In this document: one piece after another, positions 39,905-52,166 of the stretch
Layout of the letters: every line of letters starts with the position of its first letter
How positions within the stretch are numbered: the stretch's first letter is position 1
DNA from: Adiantum capillus-veneris
Lineage: Eukaryota > Streptophyta > Polypodiopsida > Polypodiales > Pteridaceae
Assembly (NCBI GenBank): GCA_014529385.2
Contig: CM043964.1
Location: 103,306,587-103,370,586 of the forward strand
DNA: 64,000 nt
Direction: 5' to 3'
Notes under the pieces: model-generated
Database searches by the model: none
What the model saw: the letters and a program-made list of their open reading frames with translations, nothing else
What the model was told of the DNA's origin: nothing
Program-made: the position numbers and the translations under genes

Positions 39905-41880
39905 TATGGCCTTCAGTCCATACGGTTCTCTTTGTAGATATCTCTATGACTTTAAGATAATCCAAAATATGTCTGTTTATGGCCTCAAGGCCATAGGGTT
40001 AGGATTGTTGGGAGGTCTCAACATATAAATCGATATATGGTTTCAAATCCATATGGTACTTTATTTATGTGTCACCCTATGGCCCTAAGGCCATGAGTTG
40101 TCATAAGGCCACAAGATGCCCTCTATGAGCACTAGTAAGAGACCGTATATGCTTTATGTTGGCACCCTATGACCCGAGGGCCACAAGGTCTGCCTTTTCT
40201 GCTAGTAAGAAACCCTTTATGCTACATGTTATCACTCTATGGCGTTTGGGCCATAGGGTGCCCTATGTGCTAGTAACAAATCCTCTATGCTCTATGTTTT
40301 CACCCTATGGACCTAGGGCCACAAGGTACCCTCTATGATAGTAAGAAATCCTCTATTCTCTATGTTTGCACCATATGGACCTAGGGACACAAGGTAGCCT
40401 CTATGCTAGTAAGAAATCCTCTATGCTCAATATTGAAACCCTATGGTCCCAAGGCCATAGGATGTCATCTATGCTAGTAAGAAAAACCCTCTACACTCTA
40501 TGTTGGAACCCTATGGAGACTTGAGGGCCACAAGGTACCCTTTATAATGCTACTAAGAAACCTTGTATGCTCTAGGGGAGCACCAAATAGCTCCTAGGCC
40601 ACAAGGTTCCCTCTATGTTAGAAAGAAAACCTCTATGGTCTACATTGGCAACCTACAGCCCTCGGGCCATAGGGTGCATCAAATGGCTCCTAGGCCACAT
40701 GGTGCCCTCTATGCTAGAAAGGAAACCTCTATGCTCTACATTGACACTCTATGGCCCCAAGGCCATAGGGTGCCCCTTACGCCTAGTATGAAACCATTGA
40801 AACTCTATATTAGCATCTAAAGACCGTAGGCCACAAGGTGATCTCTATGTTAGTAAGAAACCATCTAAACTCTATGTTGGTAGCCAAAGGCCATAGGATA
40901 GCCAAGGAACCCTTTAGGATCATTCCCCACAAAGACCACATTATGGCCCCATGGTGATTTAGTGGCCTAGGTGCCCTTCTTAAGACTCTTTTATTTTAGT
41001 ATCATATGGCCCCAGGGAAATAAGCTATCCTCTATGCTATCAAAAAACCGTTTATGCTCTTTGTTGGAATCATATGGCCCCAAGGCCATCGGGTTCTCTC
41101 TATGCTAGCAAGAAACCCTCCATGCTATATGTTTGCACCCTATGGCACCAGGGACACAGGGTGTCCTCCATGATAGTAAGAAACCCTCTATGCTCTAAGT
41201 TTACACCTCCTTTGACTATGTTGACACCCTATGGCCCTGGGGCCATAGGGTGCTCCCTAGGGCCACAAGGTGCCCTTCAACATAGGAAGAGACCCTTTAT
41301 GCCCTAAATTGGTACTCTTTGGCCTCAGGGTCATAGGGTGCCTTCTATGCTAGTAGGATACATTATATGGTCTAGGTTTCCACTCTATAGTGTAGGACTA
41401 AAAGGTTTGCTCTATGAAGAAACCATGTATACTATATGTTGGCAATGTATGGCCCTAGGGATAGAAGGAAACCCTAGGGCTATAGGGTGTCCTCTATGCT
41501 ACTATCATATGGTCCAAGGGCTAGATAGTGACCAAGGTATCATGTGTGTGAGAATTCTCTACTATATATACAAAAACCACTTTATGGAACTATGGTGTCC
41601 CAAGGGCAACAAGGTGCTAATAAAAAGCCCTATATGCTCTATGTTGGTACCCTATGGTCCCAAGGCCATAGGGCGTTCTTTATGCTAGTAAAATTCCCTC
41701 TATGCACTATGTTTACGTGTATACTTATAAGAAGCCATTTATGCACTATGTTGGCGTCTTATGACCCTAGATCCATAAGATGTCCTCTATGGTAAGAGAG
41801 AAATTGTACATGGGATACGATGGCATTGTATGGTCTTAGGGCCATAGGGTGTCCTCTATGCTAGAAAAATGTGTAAGCTA
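39905..41880. repeat. Palindromic-repeat cluster 2
   Basis: About thirty degenerate units of 60-70 bp: CACCCTATGGCCC-AGGGCCATAGGGTGCC, then CTCTATGCTAGTAAGAAACC and CTCTATGCTCTATGTTGG. Single mutations break most palindromes. Open frames here (for example 40563-40820 and 41074-41307) are repeat translations. Confidence 0.88.
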
Positions 41881-42048
41881 AAAAATGGGATAAATATGCA
41901 ACACGATATACAAAATTGAATCATTATCATACATCATACATTTGTTGCTTTACCACACAGTTGAAGGGGTCTTTGCCTTCAAATATCATCATAACATTCA
42001 AACATTTAAATCAAAATTTCAAGTACTTTAATTCACAAATGCATTGAT

Positions 42049-42180
42049 CTGTTGGTGGATGGAAGGTCCGGCTCACCATGCACTTTGATTTACAAATCCT
42101 GAGGGGCAAAAGTATTTGTGTTGGATTCTCCTTATGGCATTGCACATGTTTTGGAACTTGCATTGCCTTCTACTTCCAAT
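42049..42180 (-). pseudogene. Detached fragment of HAD-like copy A
   Basis: About 130 bp closely matching 39149-39280: shared words GGATGGAAGGTC/GGTGAATGGAAGGTC, CTCACCATGCACTT and GTGTTGGATTCTCCTT, in the same order and orientation. In copy A this stretch encodes part of the N-terminal repeat region, so a piece of the gene was copied about 2.9 kb away and left without the rest. Confidence 0.8.
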
Positions 42181-42524
42181 TTACAAACTTAAACAATGGT
42201 TATACATTATACAATCATTTCTTGGCAATAAACCTTGATACAATGTTCCGATTGCTACATGAAAAGCTAAAAAATTCTACTAGTCCTAGCCTCTCTCTAT
42301 TGAAAAAAATTCAAGATATAAATTCCAATTCTTTGCATCATCTAGAAGAGAAACAAAATCATAGTTTGGAACAAAATACTCGCACTTTATATCTTTGAAT
42401 AAAATCTTGTTACAATCAAAGAACTAGATCTTCACATAATCCAAAGGACAAATGCTTCAATAACCATTTATACTCGATGTTTACTATCTAAGCAAATAAT
42501 TGGCATTTACAACAAATGTTGAAT

Positions 42525-42620
42525 ATATGTTTAATCTAGTTAGTTGCAATACAAAGAAAATTATTTCAAAGCAAATATGTTTAATCTAGTTAGTTGCAAT
42601 ACAAAGATAATTATTTTAAA
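42525..42620. repeat. 50-bp tandem duplication, 2 copies
   Basis: ATGTTTAATCTAGTTAGTTG occurs at about 42527 and again exactly 50 bp later, with near-identical following sequence. Confidence 0.85.
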
Positions 42621-42889
42621 CGCTTACACCATCCATTCATAATAGAAGAACTTACTCCCAACAAAAAATGATCATACATCAATTGTTCAAACTCTCATTT
42701 TGGAATTTTGAGGACTAAATACTTTTTAGTTTTTTCTAGCTTATTTCATTCTCAATAAAATATTAAACCTTAATTACAATATAAGAAATATATGTCCCTA
42801 ATGTATATGGACACAAGATATAAGGCCAACGAAAAATGTTCTTGAAACAGTTAAAGAGTCTTTAGGTGACCTAGAATAACCAACCTATG

Positions 42890-43450
42890 GTCTAAAGGCC
42901 ATAGGGTTTCATGTGATGTTTTATAAGATGTGTCCATAAGAGCTAGGTGATTTTCATCCATAGGGTGATTTAAGTGCCCCTGTGGAGATTCTATGTCACC
43001 ACCCTATGGCCCTAAGGCCTTAGGGTATCCCAAATGCTCTTGGATAACTTATGTTTCCTTTTAGAATAGCCCAAATACTCATGTGCCCGTTTAGAGACTT
43101 TATGTAATCTCTCTATATACATAAGATTGTAGGATAGCTGTGTTGACACCCTATGGCCTTAAGGCTATAGACTAGCCCCAATGCTTATGTGCCCTTTTAA
43201 AGACTCTATGTAATCACCCTATATCCGTAAGATTGTAGGGTAGCCAAATGCTTTTGGGGGATTCTATGTTGACACCCTATGGGCCTAAGGCTATAGAGTA
43301 ACCCAGATGCTTATGTGCCCTTTTAGAGACTCGGTGTAATCACCCTACATCTGTAAGGTTGTTGGGTATCCATTTTCTTTTGGGGGATTCTATGGCCCTA
43401 GGGCCATAGGGTGTCATGTCTACAAAGAACTCTATGATCCTCAAGTCATA
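42890..43450. repeat. Palindromic-repeat cluster 3
   Basis: Units of the same family, interspersed with a local variant in which words like ATGTGCCCTTTTAGAGACTC and ATGTAATCACCCTATAT recur about every 120 bp. Confidence 0.8.
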
Positions 43451-43768
43451 GTGTATTCTTCCCAAACCTCATATGATCAATTAACTTTAAAGTATAACAT
43501 AATATATATCTTATGACCATATATAAATGTAGAATTCTATTTACCAAAACATGTCCATATAATATCATACTCTTAAGTCTAATTCATTTATTGTGAAAAA
43601 ACTCAAACTCACAAGTTCATATTTTTTCAAAGAAAATAAATTGAGAACAATAACGAGCCAAACATCAATGTTTTTAACATCATGGGCAGATTTGAGATGG
43701 GACAAATAAAATAAAATGACAACAATAATAATCTAAATATCAGTAATGTAATATCATGGGTGGCTAGC
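43451..43768. other. AT-rich 3' flank of the ParB-like gene
   Basis: Lies beyond the minus-strand stop of the ParB-like pseudogene. Nothing recognised. Confidence 0.45.
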
Positions 43769-46511
43769 TTAACCTGTTTCTTGTAGACTTTCTAGAATGG
43801 CCTCAGCACTTGCATCCAATGGTTCTTCAATTTCTTCTTCCTCTGAATCCTTGGCATTGACTTTCTCTGTGTTATCCACACCTGCCCACCTTCTAAGATC
43901 AAGGTCTTCTTCCACTATGGAATGGAAAAGAGATTCCAATTGCGTCATTTGATCACTACTACATGCAACTGATATCACCTTTCTCTGTTGTTGTAGTGCC
44001 TCTTTAGTCCCATAGCCTAATGAGAAGATGTCTATCACTTGATCATCTTCTTTGAGACAGATGCATTTGATTGCACGACGTACAAAAAAGGATTTGGCCA
44101 TGGTCACAGCATCATACTCGTCGTCATTGATGCAGAGAGTATGCATTGGCTCCAATAATGACTCTTTAACACTAGAGTAGTTGTTGCACTGCTCTCCTTG
44201 ACTGAAAAATGTCCAAACCCCAAAAACTACTTCGCGCAGAGTACATGTTTGGATGGTCTTTGATCCCATTAAGGAGCTCAAAGGTAGAACGTGCATTTCA
44301 TACCATTTAGCTTTTTCAAAAATTGCCTTCTCTAGGGAAGCAACATGCTGTGATACTTGACTAAGCCAGTAATTAAAAACTCTGATGGTTGATGTGCTAC
44401 CCCACATACTCCATCAATTAATTTACCAAATTGGGCAGCACTCCAACCACTAGATGTAAGACTTTTGTGTGTTGTGTCCATGATGCAAACACCAACACGA
44501 ATTTTAGAGCTATTCTCACTGCAGAGAAACTCAATGCCTTCCAAATTCTTTCCAACACACTTGATTGTCCATGGTAAAATGAATTGCAAACTAGAAGTGC
44601 CATTCTTTTGTGCAATGATCCACTGCACATATCCCCTAGTGATCTTAGGAATTGGCTCTTTCTCCTTTCCTTTTTGTAGTAGGAGATTTAGCCATTGCGT
44701 ACAACTCGTGAAGAGAGATTTGTAAATCTCATCTGTAATGTTATAATGATACTTACATTTATCCCATGAAGTAATTGCTATTGCTGATGGATCTATCTCT
44801 TTAAATGCCATCAACATTTGAGGCTCAAAAACCCTGGTCTTCTTTAAGACCGTTGCACGTGCAGTGAGGTCGAGCATGCCCGCTTGTTGACGTGGTTGCT
44901 TCACTAAGTAGATCTTCTCATCTGCCAGCTCTTGTTGTAGTAGCTTGACATCATTATCTTCTAAACTAGCTAGGCATCTAAAGGTTGTTATGCTTGGTTG
45001 TCGCCCACGATCAGTTGATGTCTGATGCTTCTCCAAGATGTGTATCCACTGATCATAGATTTCATCATCGTACATGACTATGTGTGCTTCTTTGTTGGCA
45101 AATGATTTATGGTTGAACACGATGTTCGCCACATTTACAAAGGCCTTCAAAATAAAGAAAAGAAAATTAACTTTATTTCAAGACATATTTGTAACAAAAA
45201 CAAGCATAGGGAAGTGGAAGTTACATCCCAACCTGCTCAACTTGGATGACCGACAGGAACACTTGCCTTGGGTTTTGTTGGTTTAGAATATGCAAGCCAT
45301 TGACTACGACCATCATGCTTCAAGACCTCCACATAAGGCTGGTGTTTCATTGCTGTTATTCTCTCCATGTTCTCCATTTTGGAAATTCGAACAGAAACCT
45401 CTTTCGGAGCGTCTACCACTATCCTTGCAGTTCTAAACTTGTAGAACTCTTTTCTCAAAGCATACTTAGTGTTGTTGTTACACAAAAAAGCTCTAGCCGC
45501 TATGATAGAATGATGACCAGCTAGAATCTAGTAGTGGTATGTTGATAGCTTGTCTCCATGCACTTCATCTGTTTGTAAAGGCATTTTTGTAATTGGGTTA
45601 TACGGCATCAAGTCTGCTGCACTGAAGACTGGCCTAGAGTGCCCTGCAAATTGCTTCAAGAGATATTTCACATATACATCTGACAATGGTCTGCATCTAT
45701 AGCCTTCTGGTGCAAGGTTGCATTGCTCAACTGGGATCAATTGGGTAAATTGTACACCAAATTTAAAATAGTGGTCAATTCCGACGTATCCATCTAGCCC
45801 ACTCTTAGAAGTTTTGGGAACTTCTTTATCAAGATCTTTTTCTTTGGGCTGTATAATAGAGTCCAACACACCTAAGGATGCTGAGTCCACAACCACTGCC
45901 ACTGAGGGGGTTCCAACTGTTAGGGTTGCAAGTCCACTAGAATCTCCTGCTTCTTGAGTCTATAAGGGTATAACTGAAAGATTTTCTTTGGCCACATTTT
46001 CACTATTTTCTCCAAGTGAGGGAGTATGACTCTCCTTGAGCGTCTTAGATTGATTTGTTGAACCTGTGTCTTCATTCTTTCGCTTCTTATTCTTCTTTGT
46101 GCTACTCAATTTACCTAAATATTGATTGACTTTCTTAAAGCCCTCAATATATAATTCTATAAAGTTCTCACTTGGAGTGTCGTCTTGAAGCTCCACCCAC
46201 CCTTCTTTTGCCATTATCACTCCTTCATAATCAACCTTCACCAATTTTTGAGCAAAGGCCACAGGCTCCAACAAGTAGGAGTCACCATTGAGTAGTTTTA
46301 CTCCAAGGCATGGAGACATTTCAAGATCTGAACAATCTTTCTTTATCTCCTTGACAATACCACAATCCTTGAAGGGAAATTGCTCTTTATCTTGAAAGAA
46401 CAAGTGGACTTTCTCATCACTTCCACCATTTGGTAAGTGAAAATCTAGATACCAAGAACTTGGTGTTGAGCCTGTTGCATCAACTGACTTTGACTTTCTC
46501 TTCTGAGACAT
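43769..46511 (-). pseudogene. ParB/sulfiredoxin-like domain gene, broken
   Basis: Start chosen at ATG 46511-46509 because a splice acceptor (CTTTTTACAG) lies just before it. The N-terminal ~180 residues have no known fold but carry a basic, nuclear-localisation-like stretch (KKNKKRKNE). From about 45790 comes a ParB-like pattern: LIPVEQ, RPLSDVYVKYLLKQF, DLMPYNP, then LAGHHSIIAARAF, the characteristic G-H-H..AA turn. This frame ends at 45267 with donor AAG|GCAAGT and resumes at 45144 after a 122-bp intron ending TTTTGAAG. The second exon (to about 44405, then frameshifted to the end at 43769) is not recognised and ends in an acidic tail (KDSEEEEIEE). In-frame TAG stops occur at 45960-45962 and 45528-45530, with a frameshift near 44405. 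ParB-type folds include nucleases and CTPase switches; no activity is claimed here. Confidence 0.55.
45145..45266 (-). other. Predicted GC-AG intron, 122 bp
   Basis: Minus strand: donor context AAG|GCAAGT, acceptor TTTTGAAG|GCC. Joining the flanks keeps one open frame in phase 0 (…KPTKPK then AFVNVANI…). Reading straight through instead meets a TGA at 45237-45239. GC donors with this exact context are the usual minor class in plants. Confidence 0.6.
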
Positions 46512-49500
46512 TTTCTGTAAAAAGAATGACATATATTTAGACAAGATGGATATTATTACATCCACATGGACCTAGGGCCATAGAGTCACCTCTATGTTAA
46601 ATCATGTGGTCCTAGGTCCAAAGGGTGCCAACAAAATGGTTCTACAAGTGTACCTAGGCCACTCTATGGTAGTGTGATCACATGTTCCCTTATGACATTA
46701 GAGGACCCTCAAAGAAGTATCCCTTGAATGGCTTAAATAGCCCTTTAGAGCCTCTACACCAACACCGTATGGCAATCTGTGGCCTGAAGGCCATAGGGTC
46801 CCCTGCATGCTAGTAAGAACCTCTCTATGCTCTACATTGGCATCCTATGGCTCCAAGGCCACAAGTTGGCCACAATGTTTTAAAGAAACACTTCATGCGG
46901 GTTTTTTGGTAACCTATGACCCCAGGGCCATATGGTTCTCTCCATGCAAGTAAAAACCACTATTTGCTCTATATTGAGGAGACCTTGTGGGATGAAGTCC
47001 ATAGGGTTACCTCTATGCTAGTAAGAACCTCTGTTTACTCTATAATGGCACCCTGTGGCCTGAAGGTCATAGGGTTCCCTCTATGCTACTAAGAATCTCT
47101 TTGTGCTCTATGCTCTATCGTCTATGCTCTATGATCTATATTGACTTCCTATGGCCCCAAGACCACAAGGTGCCCTCATCGTTTCCAAAAACACCTCATT
47201 GTTTTGCTATGGCCCTAGGGCCATAGCTCTCTATGCCGATATAAAGCACCATGCTCTATATTAGCTCCCTAAGGCCGGAAGGCCATAGGGTTGGCCTCAA
47301 GGGCCCCAAGGGTGCTCTGTATGCCAATGAAAAATACTATTCGCTCTATATTGAGAAGACCTTGTGGGATGAAGGCCATAGGAACCCTTCTATGATGGAT
47401 TTTTGACAACCAATCCCCCTAGGTCAGGATGTTCTATATGCTAGTAAAAACACTATTTGCTCTATATTGGCACCATGTGACTTGAAATCCATATGGTCCC
47501 CTATATTCTAGTAAGAGCCTCTCCATGCTCTATATTGGCACCCTTTGGCCTGAAGGCCATAGGGTCCGATCTTTGCTAGTAAGAACCGATCTATGCTCTA
47601 TATTGGCACCCTATAGCCTGAAGGCCATAGGGTCCCATGTATTCTAGTAAGAACCTCTCTATGCTCTACACATCCGATGACCCCAAGGCCACAAGTTTCC
47701 CTCTATGTTTTGAAGAAACCCTTTAGGAGGGTTTTTTGGCAACCTATGGACCCAGAGCCATAGGGTGCTCTCTATGCCATTGAACAACCCTCATCGTTTT
47801 GGTATCCTATGGCCCCAGGTATAAAGCACTATTTGGTCTCTCTATGCTAGTAAGAACTAATCTTTGTTCTATATTGGCACCCTTTGGCCTGAAGACCATA
47901 GGGTCCGCTCTGTGCTAGTAAGAACCGAACTATTCTCTATATTCAGGCCATAGGGTCCCCTGTATGTTAGTAAGAACCTCTCTATGCTCTACACATACTA
48001 TTACCCCAAGGGCACAAGGTGCCCTCTATGTTTTGAAGAAACCCTTCATGATGGTTTTCTGGCAACCTATGGACCAAGGGCCATAGGGTGCCCCCTATGC
48101 TAGTAAAAACACTATTTGCTCTATATCCCGGAGCCTTTGTGGGCTGAAGGCCATAGGTTCCCCTCTATGCTAGTGAGAACCTCTGTTTTCTCTACGTTGA
48201 CACCCTCTGGCCTGAAGGCCATAGGGTTCCTTGTATGCTAGTAAGAAGCTCTCTATGCTCTATATTGACATCCTATGGCCCCATGTATAAAGCACTATTT
48301 GGTCTCTCTATGTTAGTAAGAACCGATCTATGCTCTATATTGGCACCCTATGGCCTAAAGGCCATAGGGTCCCCCCTATGCTAGTAAGTAACTCTCTATG
48401 TTCTACACACCCTATATGTTTTGAAGAAACCCTTCATGAGGGTTTTTTGGCAACCTATGGACCCAGGGCCATAGGATTCTCTCTATGCCATTGAGGAGAC
48501 CTTGTGGGTTGAAGGCCATAGGGTCCCCTCTATGCTAGTAAGAACCTCTGTTTTCTCTACGTTGACACCATGTGGCCTGAGAGCCATAGGGTTCCCTCTA
48601 TGATAGTAAGAAGCTCTCTATGCTCTATATTGACATCCTATGGCCCCAAGGCCACAAGGTGCCCTCATAGTTTTGTAAAAACCCTCATTGTTTTGGCACA
48701 TTATGCTCCCAAGTATAAAGCCCTATTTGGACTCTCTATGCTAGCAAGAACCCATCTATGCTCTATAATGGGACCCTATGGCGTTTAGGCCATAGGGTTC
48801 TATGTATGCTAGTAAGAACCTCTCTATGCTCTACACATCTTATGACCCTAAGGGCACAAGGTGCCTTGTATGTTTTAAAGAGACCCTTCGTGAGGGTTTT
48901 TTTGGCAACCTATGGACCCAGGGCCATAGGGTGCTCTTTATGCCAGTAAAAAACACTATTTCTCTATATTGATGAGAACTTGTGGGCTGAAGGCCATAGG
49001 GTCCCCTCTATGCTAGAACCTCTGTTTTCTCTATATTGAGACCCTGTGGCTTGAAGGCCATAGGGTTCCCTCTATGGTAGTAAGGAGATCTCTATGCTCT
49101 ATGCTCCATGCTCTAAATTGACATCCTATGGCCCCAAGGCCACAAGGTGCCCTCGTTGTTTTGAAAAAACCCTCATTGTTTTGACACCTTAAGGCCCCAT
49201 GTATAAAGCACTATTTGGTCTCTCTATGCTAGTAAGAACCGAATTATGCTCCATATTGGGAGCCTGTGGCCTTCAAGCCATAGAGTCCTATGTATTCTTG
49301 TAAGAACCTCTCTATGCTCTACACATCTTAAAGAAACCATTCATGACAATTTTTTGGCAACCTATGGACCCAGGTCTATAGGGTGCTCTCTATGCTAGTA
49401 AAAAACACTATTTTCTCTATATTGAGGAGACCTTGTGGGCTGAAGGCCATAGGGTCCCCTCTATGCTAGTAAGAATCTCTGTTATCTCTATATTGACACC

Positions 49501-50362
49501 TTGTGGCCTAAAGGCCATAGGGTTCCCTCTATGGTAGTAAGAAGCTCTCTATTCTCTTTGCTCTATGCTCTACATAGAGATCCTATGGCCCGAAGGCCAC
49601 AAGGTGCCCTCATTGTTTCAGATGGAAAGTAGGCCACCTTGTGACCCTAGAGAACATAGGGAATCCTATGGCCCTTGCGATTGTAGATTGTCACCCTATG
49701 GCCCTTGGACCACAAGGTCTTTAGATGGGACAGAGGGCATCCAAGGGCCCGAGGGTGGCCTACGTACATAGGGTACACCATGGTGCATATTAATGGGCAC
49801 CATGGTAGCCCCATGCACCTAGGGCTCTAGGGCCATAGGATCTCCAAAAGGAACATAGGGAATCATATGGCCCTTGCGATTGTACATTGCCACCCTATGG
49901 CACTTGGGACATAGGATCTTCAGATGGAACGTAGGGCACCTTGTGACCCTAGGGAACATAGGGAATCATATGTCCCTTCAGATTGTAGGTTTTCACCCTA
50001 TGGCCCTTGGGCCACAAGGTCTCTAGATGGGACGTAGGGCACCCTGTGATCCTATGGATATAGGGCCATAGGATCTCCAAAAAAAGCATATGGAACCCTA
50101 TGGCCCTTGAGATTGTACAATTACACCCTATGGCCCTTGGGCCACAAGGTCTCAAGATGGAACATAGGGCACCTTTTGATCCTATGGCCATAGGTTCCTT
50201 ATGTTCCTTTTGGAGATTTTATGGCATTAGGGCCATAGGATCTTCAGAAGGAACATGGAGAACCATATGGCCCTTGAGATTGTACATTGCCATCCTATGG
50301 CCCTTGGGCCACAGTGTCTCTTGATGGGACATAGGGCACCTTGTGATCCTATGTCCGAAGGG

Positions 50363-50426
50363 CCCTATGTTCCTTTTGGAGATCCTATGGCCCGAGGACC
50401 ATAGGATCTCCAAAAGGAACATAGGG
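50363..50426. repeat. Perfect 28-bp-stem hairpin, 8-nt loop
   Basis: Left arm 50363-50390 (starts CCCTATGTTCC, ends GATCCTATGG), loop CCCGAGGA, right arm 50399-50426, an exact reverse complement. It is formed by two facing copies of the local repeat unit. Confidence 0.95.
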
Positions 50427-50815
50427 AACCCCGTGATCCCATGTCCGTAGGGCCATATGTTCATTTTGGAGATCCTATGGCTCAAGGACCATAGGATCTC
50501 CAAAAGGAACATAGGGAACCCTATGGCCCTTGCGATTGTACAAATACACCCTATGGCCCTTGGGCCACAAGGTCTCAAGATGGAACATAGGGCACCTTTT
50601 GATCCTATGGCCATAGGTTCCTTATGTTACTTTTGGAGATTTTATGGCGCTAGGGCCATAGGATCTTCATAAGGAACATAGGGAACCATATGGACCTTGA
50701 GATTGTACATTGATATCCTATGGCCCTTGAGATTGTACATTGACATCCTATGGCCCTTGGGCCACAGTGTCTCTTGATATCACATAAGGCACCCTGTGAT
50801 CCTATGTCTGTAGGG

Positions 50816-50879
50816 CCCTATGTTCCTTTTGGAGATCCTATGGCCCGAGGACCATAGGATCTCCAAAAGGAACATAGGG
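50816..50879. repeat. Second perfect 28-bp-stem hairpin, 8-nt loop
   Basis: Same 64-bp sequence as 50363-50426: arms 50816-50843 and 50852-50879, loop 50844-50851. Less perfect relatives lie near 50456-50516 and 50910-50970. Confidence 0.95.
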
Positions 50880-51480
50880 AACCCTGTGATCCTATGTATG
50901 TAGGGCCATATGTTCATTTTGGAGATCCTATGGCTCGAGGACCATAGGATCTCCAAAAGGAACATAGGGAACCCTATGGTCCTTGAGATTGTACATTCCC
51001 ACACTATGGCCCTTGGGCCACAAGGTCTCCAATAGGTCACCCTTTGATCCTATGGCCCTAGGTTCTTTATGTTGCTTTTGGAGATTCTATGGCCCTAGTG
51101 CCACCCTATCTCCAAAAGGAACGTAGGGAACCCTATGGCCCTTGAGATTGTACATTGCCACCCTAAGGCCCTTGGGCCACAAGCTCTCTAGATCGGACAT
51201 AGAGCACCATGTGATCCTATGGCCATAGTGCCATATATATGTTTTGGAGATCCTATGGCCCTATGGCCATAGGATCTTCAATAGGAACATAGGGAACCCT
51301 ATGACCCTTGAGATTGTACATTGGCACCCTATGGCCAAATGGGACATTGGTCACACTATAGTACGATGTGAGACCACCCTATGGCCTTATGGTCATAGGG
51401 TGCCTTAGGGCCATATGTTACTCTTTAGTATGAGGTGAAACCCTATGTAGCCACACCCTGTCTACCCTTCTAAAGATTCA

Positions 51481-52004
51481 ATGTCTAGTTTTATTTTAGT
51501 CACTACAAATGAATTTAAAGAAACTATATTACACCATATCTTACAAGCACATATAGTGTACACTTTCTTTCCCACCTTCTTGCCTCTTTTTCTTTACCAT
51601 CCTCCTGCAATTGAACCCTAATCCATCCTCATACAACAGCGTGCTCTACTCGTCCTCTTACAACGTGTGCCCAACTCCCCACAACCCAATTACAGGTATC
51701 CATAGTTTCAGCATTTTCTGTAATTATTGTCTTTTGCATTTGCAGGTTTATAATTTTTTGTTGTAATTAGAGATTTTTGCAATTAGAGTTTTACAATTTT
51801 ACAGTATTAGGTCACTTATGAGGAGTTTTCTTTTTTACAGATTTAGGTCCCTCATAAGAGTTTTTCGTTTTAAAAATTTAGGTCCCTAATTAGTGTCTTC
51901 TGTTTTATATTTTTAGGTCTCTAATTAGAGTATTCTGTATTACAGTTTTAGATCTCTAATTAGAGATTTTTCTGTTTTATAGTTCTACAGTCTACAGTTT
52001 TACA
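51481..52004. other. Low-copy spacer left of the copia insertion
   Basis: Non-palindromic, non-satellite DNA. A C-rich leader-like stretch (51560-51695) ends in a possible splice donor, CAG|GTATCC at 51696, which could serve the plus-strand transposase-like gene, but nothing confirms it. The rest is the 35-bp minisatellite. Confidence 0.4.
51808..52004. repeat. 35-bp minisatellite, ~5 copies, split by the copia
   Basis: TTAGGTCCCTAATTAGAG-like units start at about 51808, 51843, 51878, 51913 and 51948, exactly 35 bp apart. A further copy (TTAGAGATGTAATTA) appears at 57262, just after the retrotransposon, so the element landed in the array. Confidence 0.8.
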
Positions 52005-52009
52005 GTTTT
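52005..52009. other. Copia target-site duplication GTTTT, left copy
   Basis: GTTTT directly precedes the 5' LTR and is repeated at 57258-57262. Five bp is the usual copia duplication length. Confidence 0.9.
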
Positions 52010-52154
52010 TGTTGGAGCTATATATGGCTCACTCTACTGAACTTGGTCTCACCTATATATTTGTATCTTGTCCTCAATATAAATCAGTCTTTGGGAGCGT
52101 ATATGGTGTGTCTCTTGTCACGTCTCTCTCTCTCTTTCTCTCTACATCTCAACA
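52010..52154 (+). repeat. Copia 5' LTR, 145 bp
   Basis: Begins TGTTGGAGC and ends CTCAACA, with the inverted ends TGTTG..CAACA. A CT-rich run (about 52122-52145) accounts for the 2-bp length difference from the 3' LTR. Confidence 0.95.
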
Positions 52155-52166
52155 TGGTATCAGAGC
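52155..52166 (+). promoter_or_regulatory. Primer-binding site (initiator Met tRNA)
   Basis: TGGTATCAGAGC directly abuts the 5' LTR; this is the standard plant retrotransposon site complementary to the 3' end of initiator methionine tRNA. Confidence 0.95.

Larger units (their letters stand above)
41881..42890. other. AT-rich spacer with a gene fragment and a 50-bp tandem duplication
   Basis: Apart from the HAD-A-derived fragment and the small duplication listed separately, I see nothing recognisable. An ORF at 42078-42398 begins inside that fragment and is not supported as a gene. Confidence 0.5.
46560..51480. repeat. Palindromic-repeat cluster 4 (largest, ~4.9 kb)
   Basis: Two sub-arrays. 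From 46560 to about 49600 the unit is GGCCTGAAGGCCATAGGGTC, then CCTCTATGCTAGTAAGAACC, then CTATGCTCTATATTGGCACC, about 65 bp, with some longer variants containing a GAAGAAACCCTTCATGAGGG hairpin-like word. From about 49620 to 51360 a different unit dominates: TATGGCCCTTGGGCCACAAGG, GATGGGACATAGGGCACC and TTTTGGAGATCCTATGGCCC. This gives longer inverted repeats. No genes; ORFs on both strands are repeat translations. Confidence 0.9.

Noticed and set aside
39905-41880. Palindromic clusters as a CRISPR-like array
   Set aside because: Repeats are degenerate, spacers are repeats too, and the setting is a plant nuclear genome.
48570-51040. Several 60-130-residue ORFs on both strands
   Set aside because: Translations of the palindromic repeat (GPRAIG, PYGPRAT words).
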